This document shows positions 15,493-22,706 of a stretch of 26,242 nucleotides of DNA, one piece after another. Position 1 is the first letter of the stretch. Every line of letters starts with the position of its first letter. This DNA is from Nitrospira bacterium HGW-Nitrospira-1 (GTDB lineage: Bacteria > Nitrospirota > Thermodesulfovibrionia > Thermodesulfovibrionales > UBA6898). The stretch lies in assembly GCA_002839535.1 (NCBI GenBank), contig PGYF01000015.1:1-26242 (forward strand). The letters run 5' to 3'. A program made the translations under genes and the position numbers. The notes under the pieces were generated by a model. The model worked only from the letters and a program-made list of their open reading frames with translations. It did no database searches and was not told the origin of the DNA.

Positions 15493-17694
15493 TTAAAACA
15501 TGGATTCCATTTCAAGCGCAGGATGTCCCACGCTTGAGAGAAACTCAAGCAGTTTCTCCGAATCCTCAGCATTTGTTTCGTCTGCAATCTTATCAAGAAG
15601 GTCAGGAGCGCCTGCCTCTGCGGCCCTCTGATTAAAGGCGTCCTTCAGACTTTCCTTCAGGTTCTTGGTCATCCATACTACCCTTTTTATGCCTCCGTCG
15701 CCAAAAAGAAACTTCTTGCTCGTTATAAAGTTTCTTCCGATGCCCATAAACCCCGGCGCCTGCACCCCGCCGCCGACACTGCCTGCAAGAGTAGAAAATT
15801 TCATGCCGGCAGGGGTCATGCCGGTATGCCCGCGTTGAACAAGCATGACTCCGTTTGCCTCAGGCACAATAGCAACGATGCACTCAAAACATCCGCACGA
15901 CGTCATGGGGTTGTCCATAATTGTATAAGCGTTCATTGTATCGACTGCGCCGCCGGAGGCAGTCTTGATATATTCATCAACTCCGGTCCAGCGGCCCTTC
16001 TGAGTGTCTAAAACCTCTCCCTTTTTAATCGGCTGGTTGCCGCCAGTCGGATCGATCTCAAAGGCGGCCTTTCCATCAAGCCAGTTGTAAGCGCCGCAGA
16101 GTCCGAGCCTCTCAGGGGTTATAACGCATGTATGGCTTGGCGCAAATGACTGGCAGAGCAGACAGGAATAGAACGTATCGACTGATTCGTCTGTCATGCT
16201 GCCCACTCTCTGGTCACGCTCCTTATATGACTTCCGCGCCTCTTCCTGCATTGCAAGCACATCCTTTTCGTCAACATAAAGCGTTATCTGCACCTTGTCT
16301 ACAATCGATTTAAACCGGGCATGTGACATAGTCGCCTGGATAACACCGATATGCTCCAGTGTAAGACCGTCCTTTTTTGCCTGGTTGCTTATCCTTATCC
16401 AGTTGATATCACGCTGACCCATATGCCAGAGCCCCTGGGCCTCGTTGAGGTTATGGTGTATCTTTCTCTCAATAACTGATTCAAAGTCCTTCTGCATCTT
16501 TCTTCCGGCAACGTCAATTACCATGCCGAGAGGCATCATACCGCCTTTTTCAAACCTCTCCTGCCAGTTCTCACCGACAATAATAATTTTGTTGTCTTCT
16601 ATCTCTTCGAGTTCCTTTGTCCTGACCCACTCAAATGCAGGGGTCCGCTGGCCGCCAAACTCAATAAACATGTCTTCTTTCCTGATCCTCTCTCCCTCAA
16701 ACGCAGGCCCGTATGCAACAGGGATCGGCGGTTTCTCAACAACGATCTTAAGCCCCCTGACCTCGATAGCCTTCTGCACAATCTTTGAGTGGTCGAATTC
16801 CTTGTCAACCTCTTCATATATGCAGACGCCTGTCGGGTGTATGACAGGGACGTCCGTATCCGCAATTGCAGGAAAGCCCATGTTGATTGCGCCTGCGCCT
16901 GTAGCCCATATGATGTCATCAAGCTCTCCGAGGACTATGGCAAAGGCAAAGACCCGGTCTTTCTGGTATTTGAGATGTTCCTTGAAGTCTCCCGGCTTTT
17001 TATTGCCGAATATCAATGAAGCCCTGATCGCCCAGTCTGCTGCATAAAGTGTATGTTCTGTATCAGGACCGAGAGGGACAATCCTTGTCTCCCATCCCAG
17101 CGCAACACCCTGCCTCAGCAGTTGTTTAGTGACACTGTTGCCGTCTTTGGAATGACCTGAGAGGAAGGTGAGGATATTTTTTTCCTGAATTTCCCTGACG
17201 ATCCTGACAGCAGTTTCGTCATCAGGCGCAGCGCCGATAATCGCGGCAAAGCCCGGCATTGTGCCGTCAACAAGCTTGATGCCGAGGTTACGCTGTATTG
17301 TATCTGTGATAAACCCGTTATACTCAAAACCGGTCTCCGGGTCTTTGACAGGTTCAAGCCCCTCGATATAACGGAGGGCCAGCATGATTTCCTCTGCAAA
17401 AAGTGTTGCCATACCTGAATCAAGTGTTTCTCCCAGATAAGGCTTCCAAAGTTTTTCCTCGGGTTCGTCATGAAGAAGCTCCACGGCAAAACCAAGGGCT
17501 TTTTTCATATCTCCGATAGTCTTGACAGGGAAACCCGTCATCGCATATATCATCGGGAGATAAAATGCAGTATCAGGAAATTCAAAAACATAATTTTCAC
17601 CGTGCGCTGCTATAGCCTTTTGCAACATCTCATCTGCACGTTTTACAAGAGTGTTAGTTCCTCTTATAACCGCTGTTGCTATTATTTTGGACAT
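15493..17694 (-). CDS. acsB: CO-methylating acetyl-CoA synthase (ACS) catalytic subunit
   Basis: Joins CO, the methyl group from the corrinoid protein and CoA into acetyl-CoA. The 733 residues match the full-length bacterial AcsB (about 730), which has the N-terminal CODH-binding domain that archaeal CdhC lacks. The A-cluster ligands are all visible: C511, C514, C523 and C533 in FYSCLLC...HTC...GLC, plus C600 and C602 in the SCGC motif. Each is exactly five residues beyond the Moorella numbering I recall (506, 509, 518, 528, 595, 597). GGGAGG precedes the ATG. It follows acsC after a 104-base gap of short repeats and precedes cooS. Confidence 0.98.
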   Translation of the reverse strand: MSKIIATAVIRGTNTLVKRADEMLQKAIAAHGENYVFEFPDTAFYLPMIYAMTGFPVKTIGDMKKALGFAVELLHDEPEEKLWKPYLGETLDSGMATLFAEEIMLALRYIEGLEPVKDPETGFEYNGFITDTIQRNLGIKLVDGTMPGFAAIIGAAPDDETAVRIVREIQEKNILTFLSGHSKDGNSVTKQLLRQGVALGWETRIVPLGPDTEHTLYAADWAIRASLIFGNKKPGDFKEHLKYQKDRVFAFAIVLGELDDIIWATGAGAINMGFPAIADTDVPVIHPTGVCIYEEVDKEFDHSKIVQKAIEVRGLKIVVEKPPIPVAYGPAFEGERIRKEDMFIEFGGQRTPAFEWVRTKELEEIEDNKIIIVGENWQERFEKGGMMPLGMVIDVAGRKMQKDFESVIERKIHHNLNEAQGLWHMGQRDINWIRISNQAKKDGLTLEHIGVIQATMSHARFKSIVDKVQITLYVDEKDVLAMQEEARKSYKERDQRVGSMTDESVDTFYSCLLCQSFAPSHTCVITPERLGLCGAYNWLDGKAAFEIDPTGGNQPIKKGEVLDTQKGRWTGVDEYIKTASGGAVDTMNAYTIMDNPMTSCGCFECIVAIVPEANGVMLVQRGHTGMTPAGMKFSTLAGSVGGGVQAPGFMGIGRNFITSKKFLFGDGGIKRVVWMTKNLKESLKDAFNQRAAEAGAPDLLDKIADETNAEDSEKLLEFLSSVGHPALEMESMF

Positions 17695-17710
17695 CCTGAC
17701 CTCCCAACAA

Positions 17711-17795
17711 AGAGTTTTATAGAGTTTGCAGCGTCGATCAGTTTATAGGGTTCGTAGAGTTAACACAATGGACTCAACCAACTCAATAAACTCGA
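17711..17795. repeat. Degenerate GAGTTTATA / ACTCAATAAACTC array between acsC and acsB
   Basis: The plus strand carries AGAGTTTTATAGAGTTTG, then AGTTTATAGGGTTCGTAGAGTT, then GACTCAACCAACTCAATAAACTC. The first words are partly complementary to the last, so the gap can fold back on itself, though imperfectly. It is a third sequence type in the third successive gap of the operon. Confidence 0.6.
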
Positions 17796-17798
17796 CAA

Positions 17799-19139
17799 CT
17801 AATTTCTTGTTTTTAAAAATGCAGGCAATGCATTTGCTTCACGCGGCCCAACCGTTACCTTCCACCCGGGCAGTTTGTCTTCTATGGAACCGCTAAGTAT
17901 TGCCACATACCCCGGCAGAATCAATTCCTTATTCGCCATCTCCTTTTCAATGCCGCTATCGGTTATGAACTGGGCTATCTTTGTAGCCGTAAATTTGCCC
18001 GCAGCCCATGCAGTCAATACAGAGAGACCTTCACAGTCCATGACAGCGAGCCTGCACGGCACCTTGCTGTTTTCAATCTCACCCGAGACAATAAAGTATG
18101 TCAGGGAGAAGTTGGTGGTAATCATGAAAGGCGACTCCGGCTTCGGTTCTCCGATATTGTAGATCTTCTGCTCTACCTGCATCGGGACCTGGGGGTCTGT
18201 GTAAATGTTCTGTCTCAAGGTAAAGAGCGCAAGGTTTTTCCATTTCTCTATGCTGCTCATAACGACAATAGATGCGTATTTGGTCACGCCGATTCCCGCA
18301 AGGAGGGTCTCGTAAAGGCTGTCCGGGCGCTGCATAAAATTGATTATTGGGTATCCGAGCGGCTTGAAATTCTTTTTCGTTGCCGCCCTTCGTATCAGGG
18401 TATTGTTTGCGATAATATCTTTTGCCTTCCGCGCGCCTGAGTCAATTACCATATCCTCAACGCCCAGCCCCTTTACCTTTTCCGTAAGGTCAGAGAGTTC
18501 GTTAAGACCGTTTGCAACAACGCCGAGAATGGCCTTGTTGTTCTTTGCTATGGCAGCCATCGCCTCTGCATTGGATGCGTCAGCGCCGTAGAGTATGGGT
18601 CTTTTGTCGGCGAAAAGCCTTATCGCAGCCTCTGCAGCCTGCGGATTTTCCGTATAAATGATTACCGGAACTCCAGGGGCCTTCGCCGCGACAACCTTCG
18701 CTGCTGCCTCGAGCCTGCCTGCATCGCCTGAGGCATTGGTGATCATGATTGCGTCAATCCTCAGTTTCTGTCCTACCCTGTCTATCTCCGAGTTCACCAC
18801 CTGGCCGCAGAGGTTTGATACCTCATCATCTGAAAGAGTATCTTTCACCTCAATCGCAAAGGCACAGGGGTTCACGAATTTTTTATCATGTCTGAAGAGC
18901 ACTGTCTCTTCACCCAGCTTGACTGCCTTGTCCCCTGTGCCGAAGGTCACCGGCCTTACCGGAGGGGCGGAGGCCTCACCGAGTATCTTCTTTGCCTCCT
19001 CAGAGACATCAGGGCAGGCTTCAAGGGAAGCCTGTCTCTGAGCAAGTTTCATGGCAAAGGCCAGACAGGTGGGATGTCCGCACTTTTTGCAGTTTGTCTT
19101 TGGTAACAGCTTGAATATTTCAATGCCTGATAAAGCCAT
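17799..19139 (-). CDS. acsC: Corrinoid/iron-sulfur protein large subunit (gamma)
   Basis: Carries the cobamide and a [4Fe-4S] cluster and shuttles the methyl group from AcsE to AcsB. The 446 residues are typical. The N-terminal cluster-binding domain shows C17-x2-C20-x4-C25-x16-C42 within KLLPKTNCKKCGHPTCLAF. A TIM-barrel domain follows, then the C-terminal cobalamin-interacting region (SIEKWKNLALFTLRQNIYTD, CEGLSVLTAWAAGKF). A perfect AAGGAGG lies before the ATG. It is flanked by acsD upstream and acsB downstream, the usual bacterial arrangement. It would need a reductive activator (RACo-type ferredoxin), which is not in the window. Confidence 0.97.
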   Translation of the reverse strand: MALSGIEIFKLLPKTNCKKCGHPTCLAFAMKLAQRQASLEACPDVSEEAKKILGEASAPPVRPVTFGTGDKAVKLGEETVLFRHDKKFVNPCAFAIEVKDTLSDDEVSNLCGQVVNSEIDRVGQKLRIDAIMITNASGDAGRLEAAAKVVAAKAPGVPVIIYTENPQAAEAAIRLFADKRPILYGADASNAEAMAAIAKNNKAILGVVANGLNELSDLTEKVKGLGVEDMVIDSGARKAKDIIANNTLIRRAATKKNFKPLGYPIINFMQRPDSLYETLLAGIGVTKYASIVVMSSIEKWKNLALFTLRQNIYTDPQVPMQVEQKIYNIGEPKPESPFMITTNFSLTYFIVSGEIENSKVPCRLAVMDCEGLSVLTAWAAGKFTATKIAQFITDSGIEKEMANKELILPGYVAILSGSIEDKLPGWKVTVGPREANALPAFLKTRN

Positions 19140-19156
19140 ATTTTTCCTCCTTAATT

Positions 19157-19214
19157 ATGCGTAATGAGTAATGGGTTTGAAGATTTTTTCACTCATTACG
19201 CATCACTCATCACG
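19157..19214. repeat. 13-bp inverted repeat with CATTACG/CATCACT heptamers between acsD and acsC
   Basis: ATGCGTAATGAGT (19157-19169) and ACTCATTACGCAT (19191-19203) are perfect inverted repeats with a 21-base loop. The right arm continues as CATCACTCATCACG. Together they form a run of near-heptameric words (CATTACG, CATCACT, CATCACG). The same words recur inside nagA near 23340-23370. Confidence 0.85.
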
Positions 19215-20156
19215 CTATATAAGTTCTTCTATTATCTTTTCTACTGCCTCAACAGCCCTTGGATGCCGCATAATCAGTAGTTCTGCGCCCGCAACAAGAA
19301 GTGCGGTTGCTGTTTCAGCCTCCCACGCAATGCCTCTCTCTTCAGAGGCGCCCCACTGCGGAAGGTCTGCTTCCGATGCTGTAGTCTCCTTGATTTTCCA
19401 TACATACATCCCAACATCGCCCAGCATAGGCTGCTGCATCGTGACGTCGTTTTGGGTAAGGGCGGCAAGCCGAATTCTTTCCATAACAGAATAGGTATAT
19501 TCGAGGCCGTATCCCAGGGCTGAACACATCGGGTCTGTTATCACTCTTTCCTTGTCAAATCCCATCTGGGTAATAAGGATATTCAACTGCTTTGAGAGGT
19601 TTATATCGAGTTCAGACATAGCTATTAATTTATGGTTGTTGGCCATGGCAGCGGCAGCAATTGTCTTATAGTTGGCCTCCTGGGCCTTTCCTATGATGCA
19701 GTTCCGGTCCTTTGCAGCCTCAGCCGCCGCAATAAGCACAGAGGAGTCCTTCTCAGCGTGGTTACTGCCGAGTATGATAAGCGGTATATGGATAGCAGCC
19801 AGCACGTCCTTTACTGTTTTCACAGCATCTTCCGGAGAACGGTTCTCACGGTCAGGATGCGTGCCGATCAACCGTAAGGCGATTGCCTTTGCCTTAAGTT
19901 CATCCTGGCAATATTTCGCCCATTTCACCGGGTCATCAGAAACACCGGCAAATGGTTTTTGTACATTCTCAGGCCAGTCTGAAGGCGGAACATCCTGTAT
20001 CTCAAACGCTACGAGCGGCCTGTTGGGCGTAGATCCCTCAAAAGAATTGAAGGGCAGGACATTCTCACCGCCAAAAGTAATTGCACTGTCGCCTGTCCCG
20101 ACAGTGACCGGATATACCTTGCCCGAGTATGTCTCCCTGGTTGGTGTAAAAGCCAT
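19215..20156 (-). CDS. acsD: Corrinoid/iron-sulfur protein small subunit (delta)
   Basis: The heterodimer partner of AcsC; its TIM barrel helps cradle the cobamide and the methyltransferase. The 313 residues match the family. Recognisable segments are the N-terminal VTVGTGDSAITFGGENVLPF (shared in style with the AcsC barrel), RPLVAFEIQDV, LIILGSNHAEKDSSVLIAAA, the ITDPMCSALGYGLEYTYSVME motif and the C-terminal PQWGASEERGIAWE. AGGAGGT precedes the ATG. A 12-bp perfect palindrome lies in the gap between it and acsE. Confidence 0.97.
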   Translation of the reverse strand: MAFTPTRETYSGKVYPVTVGTGDSAITFGGENVLPFNSFEGSTPNRPLVAFEIQDVPPSDWPENVQKPFAGVSDDPVKWAKYCQDELKAKAIALRLIGTHPDRENRSPEDAVKTVKDVLAAIHIPLIILGSNHAEKDSSVLIAAAEAAKDRNCIIGKAQEANYKTIAAAAMANNHKLIAMSELDINLSKQLNILITQMGFDKERVITDPMCSALGYGLEYTYSVMERIRLAALTQNDVTMQQPMLGDVGMYVWKIKETTASEADLPQWGASEERGIAWEAETATALLVAGAELLIMRHPRAVEAVEKIIEELI

Positions 20157-20178
20157 ATTAACCTCCTAAAAAACAAAT

Positions 20179-20207
20179 ATAAGTCATATACGTCTTATAT
20201 GACTTAT
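20179..20207. repeat. Perfect 12-bp palindrome between acsE and acsD
   Basis: ATAAGTCATATA (20179-20190) and TATATGACTTAT (20196-20207) form a perfect stem around the loop CGTCT. It lies between the acsE stop and the acsD ribosome site. On the minus strand it is not followed by a U tract suitable for termination; the T/C-rich run is on the other side. Confidence 0.85.
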
Positions 20208-20230
20208 TCTTTTTCTTTATCACGGTCTTT

Positions 20231-21019
20231 TTACATTTCCAAATATGAATGGGCATACAAGGTATTGCCCATTATAACATCTATTGTCTTGACTGTAGTC
20301 ATAATCTCCTTTTCAAGAGGGTCTGCAATGGCGGCAGTCAGTCCCTCATACATGAGAAGCCCAAGCATATAGCTGTTCAGAATTGGTCTGAGCGCTTTGG
20401 GACAACCATTGGAGATATTGCTGAGACCAACGACTGTCTTCATCGGCGGGTCATTCAGTTCCTGAAACATCCTGACTGCCTTTACCACCTTGATGGCCTG
20501 GTCCTGCGTTGTAGCTATCTGAAGGACAAGCGGGTCCAGGTAAATATCTTCAAGGCTAACGCCATATTCCATTGCCCTTGCCATAATCTCAGCCGCAATT
20601 CCACACCTTTCCTCAGCGTCAGCAGGCAGTCCGCCTTTGCCGACTGTCAGGCCGATAACCTGAGAGTTGTATTTTGCGGCAAGTTCAAGGATCGGAAACC
20701 GTTCAGGGTCGTTTGATGTGGAATTTATAAGGGCCTTGCCCCATTCACTGTTGTGCACCTTTAGTCCTGCCTCAATAGCAGATGCGTTTGTTGTATCAAG
20801 ACATACAGGCAGCGGCACAACCTCCTGTATGGTCGTAACCATCCACTGCATCATATCTTCACCGCCGTCTTCAGCAGGACCGATATTTGCGTCAATTATT
20901 CCTGCCCCGGCCTTCCACTGTGCCGTTGCAATCTCCTGTATCGGGCCTTTGTCTTTCTTCATCATGGCCTCTCTCACCCTCTTGGCTATAATGCTCAACT
21001 TCTCTCCTATAATAAGCAT
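20231..21019 (-). CDS. acsE: 5-methyltetrahydrofolate:corrinoid/iron-sulfur protein methyltransferase
   Basis: Transfers the methyl group from methyl-THF to cob(I)amide on AcsCD. The 262 residues and pterin-binding TIM-barrel motifs fit exactly: GEKLSI near the N-terminus, GAGIIDANIGPAED, PVCLDTTNA (with D75), LINSTSNDPER, DIYLDPLVLQIAT and VVGLSNISNG. These residues form the folate site and the Asn that helps protonate N5. AAGGAG precedes the ATG. It is the first gene of the unit that runs to 7784, with a 375-base upstream region holding the likely promoter. Confidence 0.97.
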   Translation of the reverse strand: MLIIGEKLSIIAKRVREAMMKKDKGPIQEIATAQWKAGAGIIDANIGPAEDGGEDMMQWMVTTIQEVVPLPVCLDTTNASAIEAGLKVHNSEWGKALINSTSNDPERFPILELAAKYNSQVIGLTVGKGGLPADAEERCGIAAEIMARAMEYGVSLEDIYLDPLVLQIATTQDQAIKVVKAVRMFQELNDPPMKTVVGLSNISNGCPKALRPILNSYMLGLLMYEGLTAAIADPLEKEIMTTVKTIDVIMGNTLYAHSYLEM

Positions 21020-21394
21020 CAGATACTCCTTTCTAATCCTGAATTTCGTGCAATTCTTTCAAGCCAAGGTTAATGAATAAGCAAGAACTCCCTGTGCTCT
21101 TGGCACAGGGATGAATTGCTTCCTAATTTGTGTCATTGCCCGACTTGATCGGGCAATCCAGAAAAAGGGCTCTTGGCACAGGGTTCTTCACACGCTGTTA
21201 GTTAAAAAACTCCGGTAAAGTTTTAAACTTTAACATAATTTCATTATGTTAGTAAATTTTTTTTTATTTATAAAGTCATAAGCAATACACATAATTCATA
21301 AATTCCAGGCAAATCGTCCAGGAATAAGGTGGGGTATAGTATTGGAGCGGATTTTTTAGCTGATATTCTACTCCGGATTATTCACAAATATGGG
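21020..21394 (-). promoter_or_regulatory. Upstream region of the acs operon, with several palindromes and a REP element
   Basis: No gene in this 375-base stretch. Nearest to acsE is a perfect 8-bp hairpin CCCTGTGC-TCTTG-GCACAGGG (21091-21111). Its right half with part of the loop, GCTCTTGGCACAGGG, is repeated at 21169-21183. A REP hairpin (21131-21161) lies between the two copies. Farther out is an A/T-rich perfect palindrome TAACATAA-TTTCA-TTATGTTA (21231-21251), next to AAAGTTTTAAACTTT and an A/T tract. The latter pair looks most like an operator or promoter zone. I could not place a confident -35/-10 pair on the minus strand; TTTATAAAT near 21270 is the best -10 candidate. Confidence 0.5.
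21131..21161. repeat. REP-like hairpin, third copy
   Basis: TGTCATTGCCCGACTTGATC followed by GGGCAATCCAG forms a perfect 8-bp stem (TTGCCCGA/TCGGGCAA) around loop CTTGA. It shares the TGTCATT start, the CTTGA loop and the CCAG end with the unit at 9823-9851. The stem bases differ but remain fully paired. Confidence 0.85.
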
Positions 21395-22027
21395 TTAGGC
21401 ATATTCTGTTTTTGACGGCCATTTGCATTCCTCGAAAATTACGCAGCTGCCGCATTTTGGCCTCCTTGCCCCGCAGGTCTCTCTCCCGTGAAGGATAAGG
21501 GCATGATTCACCTTTGTCCACTTGCCCTGTTCTATCTGTTGATTTAGCTCTGCCTCCACCTTGTCGGGATTCTTTGAATGCGCAAGCCCGAGCCTGTTGC
21601 TGACTCGCAGGACATGCGTGTCAACAGCAATAGCAGGTCTGCCGAAGGCAGAGCCAAGGATTACATTGGCAGTCTTTCTTCCCACCCCTGGCAGCCTCAC
21701 CAATTCATCGAGCGTCGAAGGAACAACTGAATCATATTCTTTGCAAAGCATCCTGCAGCAGTTTATTATTGCCCTGGCTTTGTTCCTGTAAAAACCAGTT
21801 GGTTTTATCTCTTCTTCAAATTCCTTCAGGTCAGCCTGCGCAAAGTCAGCCGCTGTTTTATATTTCTGGAATAAACGCAGGGCAACCAGATTAACACGGC
21901 TATCAGTGCATTGCGCAGACAGTATTGTCGCAACAAGGAGTTCCAGGGGATTTTTGAAATTTAATGCTGTCTGCGGGGAAGGATATTTTTTCAGGAGAAT
22001 GTTGACAATCTTTTTTGCGTCAGCCAT
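21395..22027 (-). CDS. nth: Endonuclease III (DNA glycosylase/AP lyase)
   Basis: Removes oxidised pyrimidines and cleaves at abasic sites. The 210 residues are the usual length. The helix-hairpin-helix LVRLPGVGRKTANVIL carries the catalytic Lys, and VDTHVLRVSNRLGL carries the catalytic Asp. The C-terminal [4Fe-4S] site is C-x6-C-x2-C-x5-C (ETCGARRPKCGSCVIFEEC). ATILSAQCTD near the N-terminus is the DNA-intercalating region. GAGGTGA lies before the ATG. It follows the MBL-fold gene by 54 bases and is probably the last gene of a nagA-MBL-nth unit. Confidence 0.97.
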   Translation of the reverse strand: MADAKKIVNILLKKYPSPQTALNFKNPLELLVATILSAQCTDSRVNLVALRLFQKYKTAADFAQADLKEFEEEIKPTGFYRNKARAIINCCRMLCKEYDSVVPSTLDELVRLPGVGRKTANVILGSAFGRPAIAVDTHVLRVSNRLGLAHSKNPDKVEAELNQQIEQGKWTKVNHALILHGRETCGARRPKCGSCVIFEECKWPSKTEYA

Positions 22028-22081
22028 TTAGTCACCTCAACTTTCAGTTAGTATGTTTCCTCAGCAATCATTCAAATGACG

Positions 22082-22696
22082 CTACTCCTCCTGCAAGATA
22101 ATAACTTCGATCTTTCCTTTAAGCTTTTCCGCAAACTTCCGCGCATCTTCCTTTGTGCCGACAATTGAGCCATAATGCATAGGGATAGCAACCCTTGGCT
22201 TTATATCAAGCGCTGCCTGAGCCGCCTCCTCAGGCGTCATAACATATGTGCCGGAAACAGGCAGAAGCGCTACATCAGCCTTGATGTTTTTCATCTCAGG
22301 GATATAGTCTGTATCGCCTGCAATATAAATCCTCTGTCCATTTACAGTAAAAATATATCCCACCCAACCGCGGTCTTTTGTATGAAACTGCTTGTTGGTA
22401 TTGTATGATGGAACCGCCTCGATCGTTACGCCTCTGACTTCTATTTTATCCCCTGGTTTTACGACCTTTATGTTGCCCTTGAGTTTAGCGGCACAATCGG
22501 CGGGTGAGACGATAACAGTATCAGTCCCCTGAAGCTTTTTTACATCTTCCGAGGAGCAGTGGTCGTAGTGCGCATGGGTGATTAAGATGATGTCGGCGTT
22601 ATCCTTCTTTTTTATCTTAAAGGGGTCTGTATAGATAACCTGTTCGCCCTTGATCCTGAATGTATCGTGTCCCAGCCAGTGGATGTTTTGGGTCAT
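22082..22696 (-). CDS. Metallo-beta-lactamase-fold metal-dependent hydrolase (UPF0173/UlaG-like)
   Basis: The 204-residue cytoplasmic protein opens with IHWLGHDTFRI, typical of the L-ascorbate-6-phosphate lactonase-like group. The metal site is complete: THAHYDHCS (HxHxDH), GDTDYIPEM (bridging Asp) and PMHYG (C-terminal His). The substrate is unknown; members of this group hydrolyse varied small molecules or phosphodiesters. It starts ten bases after the nagA stop, so co-transcription is likely. The fold is certain, the activity is not. Confidence 0.9.
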   Translation of the reverse strand: MTQNIHWLGHDTFRIKGEQVIYTDPFKIKKKDNADIILITHAHYDHCSSEDVKKLQGTDTVIVSPADCAAKLKGNIKVVKPGDKIEVRGVTIEAVPSYNTNKQFHTKDRGWVGYIFTVNGQRIYIAGDTDYIPEMKNIKADVALLPVSGTYVMTPEEAAQAALDIKPRVAIPMHYGSIVGTKEDARKFAEKLKGKIEVIILQEE

Positions 22697-22706
22697 GGCA
22701 TAGCCC

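Noticed and set aside
20179..20207. Intrinsic terminator after acsE
   Set aside because: The stem is A/T-rich and no U tract follows it in the direction of transcription; the operon continues.
13376..20230. CRISPR array in the acs operon gaps
   Set aside because: Repeats are short, differ from gap to gap, and show no regular repeat-spacer pattern; no cas genes are present.
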